DNA from: Cranoglanis bouderius | Lineage: Eukaryota > Chordata > Actinopteri > Siluriformes > Cranoglanididae | DNA: 64,000 nucleotides | NCBI GenBank assembly: GCA_023630585.1 | Contig: CM042540.1 | Span: forward strand, 19,266,074 to 19,330,073 | Direction of reading: 5' to 3' | Shown here: piece by piece, positions 57,441 through 64,000 of the stretch | How positions within the stretch are numbered: position 1 is the first letter of the stretch | Layout: each line of letters starts with the position of its first letter | The notes under the pieces: model-generated | Databases searched by the model: none | The model's input: the letters and a program-made list of their open reading frames with translations, nothing else | What the model was told of the DNA's origin: nothing | Program-made: the position numbers and the translations under genes

Positions 57441-60126
57441 GTGCCTTATTCCCATTTTCGTCCTCTGTTTGTCTCAATCTCGTTTCCTCTGTCTTTGAAT
57501 CATGGCTGTGTCTGCCTCTTCTTTTTCTTTCCCTGTAGATTTCAAGTGAGCTGTAACTACAGCAAAATCCCGGACTGTAGCACTCAGCACTCGGGCACGA
57601 CAGAATTGTCTCTTTTAATCAAATAACGTAGTGTTACTACCTGATAAGGAAGATGGTTATTCAATGTCATGGCAACCCATTTGATTTACATTGTAAATTG
57701 TTTCATAATAACGTATAGCGAGCTAGTTTGCTTAGCGTATGACTTCACTGTCATTGTCCTTTTCTAACAAAATGTCCGAGGTAGCACATTGTGTTTGCGC
57801 CCTCGAGAAAGAAAAAAAAAAAAAATAGCTATCAAACTAAGCACTGGCCAAACATTTTGGCTACGAGCTGTGATGTTTTCCCTTCGCATTGCATATAAAA
57901 GATAGTAATTGAGTCTGGCTAACATTATTTACTCTCGAGCTGACTGCATGTTGCGCTTTTATGTAAAAGCTGTAAAAGCCGGGACGTGTAGTGCAGCAGG
58001 TGGTAGGATTCAGAAGTATTTTGTTTAAATAAACATTTGGCTGTTGAATGAGAGAAGGAAAATATGCTGATGACTGTTAGCCTATTTAGCCAACTTTGTC
58101 TACTAGGCAACTATTAATATTTTAAAATAATCATTTTTTCTTTTTTTTTTAACCCCTTATAGCCCGTAAACATGTAATAATCTCATTGGTCCACTCCTGA
58201 TATATACGTGTTCTTTTAATTGCTGTTTTATGCGCTTCTAAGCTGTTACATTAATGTGAGGCATTGAAAAGAAGCAAATAGTCCCTAATGTTTGTCTTTA
58301 ACCACCCATAGGTAAAAAAAAAAAAACTGAACTGAAGACTGAACATGTCTCACAAACAAGCTTGTAGGCTTTGTCTTCACTAATGTAGATAATTGCTTCA
58401 TTCGCTGTTAAATGTTCCATGCTATGCTGCCATTAGGGCTCAAATAATGTAGCAGTGCATACTATATGTACCAGAGCTAAAGTTACCCGTAAAGTGCCCT
58501 GCTGCTGGAAAGATACTAATGGAGGACACTGGGTTTACAGATGAACCTAGCCAGCTGCCCTGATTTAGACACCGGAGCGAGGCTGTTTTTGATATAATGT
58601 ATAGATACAGAGCAAGAGTGCCTTATGCCCTAGAGATACGCTACTGCTGACATTTCTCTTCTTGCTTATTTACGGGTTTTTCCTTCCCCCGCTTTTTTTT
58701 TCTAACTGGTTTTCGAAGCCATATTTTTTCCAGTAACGGTCTGCCGCGGGCACGGCCAGTAAAGGCCGGAGTTATCCATCACCGCAAACTTTTGTTTTTT
58801 TTTTTGTTTTTTTTTTACCTCCAGAAGTCTTCTAGGCTGCTGACTTGAACTCAGTGGCGCGAGACTGCTGCTAAGAGGACAGCTCAGGGTTTTGTTACCG
58901 TCGTCCATTCCTGGATTGGAACGAGAGAGAGGAAAAGCAAGAAGTGCAGTTTTAATTGCCGTGCCGTCAGGCGCAACCTGACCAAACACTGGCAAGTGCT
59001 GAGGCAGCGATTTCAGGATGAGGAGGGAGAGAAGTCGATTTTTTTTTTGTTGTTGTTGTTGCAGACCCTGTCACACTTGGGTTGTTTTTTTTTTTTTAAA
59101 GCACTTGACAAGTTAGGATGCAGGAATGTTCCAGATGCCGGAATGTCTGAAATGGCATCCTTCTTATTAAAACCTGGTACGGAGCACTATGTAGTTATGC
59201 TACTATTGGCAAGTGGACATTTGGATGTGCTACATAGTTAGCTCATTGTTTTGAGCTCCAGTAACTGTGTGAAGTCCACTGTGTGTGGACAATGTCTAAA
59301 ATGGCGGCCTATTCACTGCACAGTGCATTTTGGGTATTCTGCCACATGAGTATGGATATGTCAAAAAAATACTCTCTATTCACTGTATAGGTTGTGCATT
59401 GTCTTCAAACGGTACAGTGCATTAGGGGTATTCAGTATCCACTTGTACTGTACTGACCAAAGATGCTACTAACTGTCCTCTTCATATTCTTTAAGCTGTT
59501 CTTTAAAACTTGGCTTTTTTTTAAATTTACTTATTTTTTATTTTTTAAAGATCATGCATGGATAGTTAATAAGGCTCGCTGCTGCGTGTCTTTGATATTT
59601 CGAACTGCTGAGTGGGCCCGTGAGCTTGCGCCCTTCTCTGTTCTCATTGGTACTGGGCCAGAGCTGGGGAGATAAGGGCGTCCTGCAGCGCTGGCTAAAA
59701 CGGCCGGCTGGTCAGCTCCTCAAAGCCGAGTGAGCGGAGCGTGCGTTTTCATTATCAGCTAGGTGCAGCTGGGGGAACGGTTCAAACGGAACTGAGGTGA
59801 ACCACTAAAAGCCCATTTGGGGTTAATCCTGCATAAAGATTGCCTTCTCACTGAATGTTCCGTCGTTTGGCCCGAGAGTTTGCTCGACCTTTCGTAATAG
59901 GTGCTGGGAGACCGGGAGGGACTCGATTCTATGAAGGCCTTTCTATAAATCTGTAAAGAACTATGAATACATTCATGACATGATATAATTAATTTGGAAG
60001 AAGATTTTATACATTCTTATAATTATTTCTGAAAGTGCTAATTAGGGCAATGTTTACAATAGGCAACACGTATACAGTAGTTTGGATTGTCACAATATTT
60101 AGTCATAAATTATCTAGTGGATTAAT
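57435..60126. other. intronic DNA with possible conserved or ancient pieces
   Basis: No exon found. 'cgtgtagtgcagcaggtggt' at about 57986 repeats the motif at 7725. The block at about 59600-59860 is complex, GC-richer and non-repetitive, and may be conserved non-coding DNA. T-runs occur at 58141-58150, 58795-58817 and 59083-59096. Confidence 0.35.
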
Positions 60127-60477
60127 CAGTCCCTCCAGGATTTTGCGATCGCAGAAATGAATGCAAAATCAAGCAAACTTCCACAGTATTCGGAGGAGCA
60201 TGCAATTTTTCAGAATTACTCCAGATTTTCCGCAGATTTGGGACAAGGCACGCCATGTGACGTCATCACAACACACATTCAGCCAAAGCCCTCTTCGATT
60301 CACGTGCGTCGAACACAAGTACGGCTAAAAGGTCTCATTTACCAACAGACATCACTGTGAAAGACATTTTCGTGCAATTGCAATTTCACCAATTCAAGTA
60401 GTTTCATTTTGAAAACAGCCACAGCAAAATTGAGCATTTTTGGCCGCAAAAAACTCCGCAAAATCCTGTGTGGACTG
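60127..60477 (+). mobile_element. MITE, CAGTCCCTCCAGGATT family
   Basis: Begins CAGTCCCTCCAGGATTTTGC and ends in the inverse 'gcaaaatcctgtgtggactg'. The interior carries 'ggctaaaaggtctcatttac' and 'gcaatttcaccaattcaag', shared inverted with 34479-34886. The flanks (AT/AA) do not give a clean TA duplication. Confidence 0.75.
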
Positions 60478-61956
60478 AATAAAAGTTGGATTAAATGCAT
60501 TTGCCAGCAAGAATCAAGCAAATTTGTGTGTTTATGTATTTAAATACATAGATTATTGACTAACATTGTAATATAACCTGTTTATAATACCATATACAGT
60601 ATGAGCTCTATAAAATATGGATTTCAATTGATTTGACAATCATATCCAATCAATATCATTCAGTATCCACAGGCTGAGTGCTGTAGATTGCGAGTGCGTA
60701 ATTGCTTTTATACAACGGTTTTATAAACACAATACAGCCAAATGTCCTGTTTATTTTTGCCACAATCACTTTATAGCATGACTGCTAGCCAGCTCACATT
60801 GATTTGTATATTCCCGTTAAAGGTGCTTCCGGTAAAATCGGCGTCACTTCTTCTTTTCCATCTTCATCTGGCAAGCTTTCATATTTTAAGTCTTAAGTTA
60901 TATTCCTGCCATGCCATGTCTGCTGATGACCTTGCTACCACTACTGTAGTAACCATTTCGAAATAGGAAGTGGAATTTTACGTGGCAAACACACACCGTG
61001 AAACGTCCCAGTGCGGTTATAGGAAATATAGACACTCTTGGAACGTGGCTCACCCTGCTCACCAGCAGCTAAACAGACTCTACACACAGAAATCCAACAG
61101 TGTCCTGACTAATCCTGACTAATCTTAATTCATTTGTTTATACCGAAATGTCCAATAAGTCATTTTCCATTCCGCCTGCGTAATGGAACACCAGTGTACT
61201 GCTAGAAAGGGTTTTTTCTTTTTTTTTTTTTTAATGAGATGTGTAATAATACAAGAATACATCTGAGCACCTTAAACATATTTAGGGAAAGTGCTTGTCT
61301 ATTGGACTGCTTTTTCCACAGTACATCAGAAACCCAATAAAGAAATCCAACACATTAAACAGGATGTTTGCGCCAAATTTCCGGACGTCATAAAAGACGC
61401 AATCAACAAAAAGAACGATTAAATTGAGCTGAATATTTTTTTTCCTCTCTTGCAGAGCTTTTTGACGGCTCTGTGGTTGAACGTTTCCACTTCAAAGCGG
61501 CTTTTAAACCGCAGTTTGCACAGTTTAGGGGGGGGGGGGGTGTCTTAGTGACTTTATGACTAAACATAATCACACATTATATTCAAGAAAGAGAAAAAAG
61601 AAAGGAAGGAATGAACATTGTAATATGTTCTCGATCAGTTATTTGTTATGTATATGACTGTATTAATGGTTCAGTAAAGATAAAGCCATTAAAGGTGGAG
61701 ATAAAAAACTGTTCGGTCGTGATGGTAATTCTTCCACAAAAATTAGCAAAGATTTCTGTGTCATGATAACTGACACACTGCATCTGGCAGGTTTTTTCCC
61801 CCCTTTTATTGATTGAAATTAATTAATAAAACGGTTTTACACCCTGCTCTGATTTCTCTTTCATAGGATTTTAGTGTTATTACCATCAGATGAAAAGCAC
61901 CGGTGGCTGTAGATTTCTAGCCTGATAGCTCATTGCTGTCTAATCTCTCCCAAACA

Positions 61957-61961
<5 letters not shown>
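60478..61961. other. intronic DNA, nothing recognised
   Basis: AT-rich. T-run at 61219-61232 and G11 at 61529-61540. No coding signal. Confidence 0.5.

Positions 61962-62022
<61 letters not shown>
61962..62022. repeat. (CT)n microsatellite
   Basis: CT dinucleotides, about 30 units. Confidence 0.97.
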
Positions 62023-62029
<7 letters not shown>

Positions 62030-62429
62030 GCTCTCTCTCAGTGCTCCAGCTCGTCACTGCTGTGAGATCTCAGAGCTGTTTACTCATGCTGATAAGCCAG
62101 ATTGCTATCAGAGGGCCTGAGCTGATTGCTCAGATTGCCGTCAGTGATCTGTAGGCAGCAAAAAAAAAAAAAGAAAGAAAAAAAAAAAACGGAGCACGCT
62201 TCATTCGGCATTCCACATGCAGCCGAGCACGTCTCTCTCGCTCTCTCTCTCACCTTTTTTTCTTTAACAGTCTTAACCCACGTCCATCGCAAGAAATTCA
62301 TGAGGACTGAGTACCGGATTCACACCCGTGTACTGTGCACACTTTCTTTTTAGTATTGTAATTAAATAGAGCATTAATTAATTATTAAGCTATGTAATTA
62401 TTTCACGTATTCACCAGAATTGATCAACA

Positions 62430-63055
62430 AAATAACACCTTAACAACTCCAGCCCTGTAGCTAGTTGCTGGGCCGATGAGCTACCTCTAGCTAAGTCATT
62501 TACATAAACGCATGTGACTGGATAATCTGCATAAACAGTAGAGAGTTGCAAAAATCCACACTGATAGTTTTTCCCGGTTGTGTCCGTTGCGGGAGCGGCT
62601 GAGAAGGGTCCGCTGTTATTGTAGAGTACGAGAGCAGCCTCTAGAGGTGAAATAAAAACCATCACTGACAAATTTTGTTGTGTTATTTGAAGTGTTTTTT
62701 GATTCATTTTAGATGTCTCTATTTTTTTATTTGTTAATTGGAGTGTTACTTTTTGGTTCAGTTTGGGATGTATATCTTTTATTTACTTTAATGTTTGTTA
62801 ATAGTTAATATATATTAATATTTATATACTTGTTTAATTTTTTTTTTTTTAAAAGTACAGTACGTGTTCATGGTTCAGTCAGTACTGTTTATTTTTGTAA
62901 TAAGGTTCAGCAATATTTTACTTTGAGTGTTATGTTTTCATTCAGTATCAATTTTAAAAAACTATCAGTTGATTAATCGGTTATCGGCAGGTACTGCCCA
63001 ACTTAGTTATCGGAATCGGTAAAATCACTGTAGGTCGACCTCTAATAAACAGAGG
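62430..63055. repeat. old interspersed repeat (tentative)
   Basis: 'agcagcctctagaggtgaaa' (about 62632) and 'tcggtaaaatcactgtaggt'-'cgacctctaat' (about 63017-63048), with 'gattaatcggttatcggc', resemble the two ends of a degenerate repeat common in fish. Boundaries uncertain. Confidence 0.35.
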
Positions 63056-63228
63056 AAAAATACTGAATGGTTCTTGTTTTTTTATTTGTTGTTTTTTTTT
63101 AAAAAACTGAATTGCATTCATCTGCTTTCCGACAGCATTTTATTTTCAACTGTTCAATCTTTTGAAATACTTTTGTGTGTCCACATCCAGATTGCGCTCT
63201 GCTAGTTGACGAGCTGTGTTTTTCAAAT

Positions 63229-63664
63229 CTAAGGCTACGTCCACATTAATCCGGATAGATCTAAAAACTGTAGTTTCGTTTTAAAATGCTCTTCGTCTAC
63301 ACTAATGTTTTCCAAAAATTGCTCGTCCACACTGCAACATTTGAAAATGCTTATATCCCTATACTACGCATGCGTAAAAACGTAAGAAGCTTTGGCCTGC
63401 ATCATTTCCGTCAGGCGTTTATTTAAAAATGCGATCTGAAGATTGTACAAAGTGACATTGATCTTTAACAACGCTATCAAACAGGTTAGTAGGCACAACA
63501 ACCGCAGTACAACGTCATCCACTATCTTGTTTGTTTTCTTTGTGTTGTTTGAGGGCCACATGACTATAAATACATCATCGTTTTTGAATATCCCCGTTTT
63601 CTCAGTCCACACTACAACACGAAAATTTTAAAATTTATCCGGATTAATGTGGACGTAGCCTTAG
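63229..63664. mobile_element. 436-bp TIR element with 28-bp perfect ends
   Basis: CTAAGGCTACGTCCACATTA plus 'atccggat' at the left is matched exactly by its inverse at 63637-63664. Inside, 'ctgcaacat'/'tacaacac' and 'tgtttgttttctttgtgttg' show no coding capacity. The TIR is known from fish non-autonomous elements, probably hAT-like. Confidence 0.85.
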
Positions 63665-64000
63665 GTTATTCAATTAAACAGCTACAAGAGTGAGCAGTGC
63701 AAAGCCAGACTTGTTGATCGTTAAGGTTAGGGGCGGGGTTTGTGATCATACCTCTTCCTATAACTTCTTTCTTATGACCTGGAAGGAAACCTAACATCAT
63801 CACCCTTGTGCAGTTGAACCCCCACAAGATAATGTTGGATCTGGTGCTGATCAGTAAATAAAATATGGCTCTGTATTTTACAATAGTTCCTAGGTTTAGG
63901 GTTAAAGAAGACATGGTGTATGGTGTGTGTGTATAGCGGACATTGTGTGTCATGCCAGCCTCCGACGTGTGCAGCCCTTTTAATTAGGCTCTAAAGGTTT
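63665..64000. other. intronic DNA, nothing recognised
   Basis: No coding or repeat signal to the window end. Confidence 0.5.

Noticed and set aside
27847..64000. Search for tmem132e exon 3 by eye, including 'cag-gcctcgaagaagctgagg' at 36917
   Set aside because: The peptide there (ASKKLRDMSS) does not fit the family continuation after exon 2, and a stop follows soon. No better candidate was found, but a manual scan can miss a short exon.

Overview
This window is vertebrate nuclear DNA, most likely from a ray-finned (teleost) fish. The evidence is one spliced vertebrate coding exon in a very gene-poor, AT-rich background, many long CA/TG, CT and TA microsatellites, three traces of fish-type Tc1/mariner DD34E transposons, many short terminal-inverted-repeat (TIR) elements, and tRNA-derived SINEs of the DANA/HE1 kind. 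Several repeats remind me of catfish genomes, but I cannot prove the order or species from sequence alone.

The only host gene I can support is on the + strand. It is a large internal exon (26919-27846) encoding the extracellular N-terminal domain of a TMEM132-family protein, best matching TMEM132E. It starts in phase 1 after a strong acceptor and ends in phase 2 at a perfect GTAAGT donor. A candidate first exon (ATG at 26214, donor at 26287) lies 632 nt upstream. It would supply a signal-peptide-like sequence in matching phase, but it is only a hypothesis. I found no other tmem132e exon, so 27847-64000 reads as intron 2. The upstream 26 kb is either 5' flank or intron 1, depending on where exon 1 lies.

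Layout. 1-9 kb: an edge SINE, a 27-bp minisatellite split by a 1.6-kb Tc1 copy, microsatellites and a second SINE type. 9-19 kb: small TIR elements, two DANA/HE1-like SINEs, an L1-type reverse-transcriptase remnant and a long GT/AT compound microsatellite. 20-23 kb: a second, different dead Tc1 copy with a striking internal hairpin, then an isolated foldback hairpin. 25.6-28 kb: the tmem132e locus. 28-40 kb: TA-flanked MITEs (one nested in a SINE), an 840-bp foldback element and a repeat family carrying a 16-bp palindrome. 41-46 kb: a 193-bp tandem repeat, a 1.2-kb TIR element filled with degenerate repeats, a solo Tc1 end and an inverted copy of the palindrome family. 47-64 kb: mostly featureless intron with SINE fragments, a 31-bp minisatellite and three more TIR elements.

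Nothing here works as an operon or multi-gene system. I did not find a convincing new biological system. The most interesting items are the candidate signal-peptide exon, the nested and internally duplicated transposons that record their own history, and several foldback structures.
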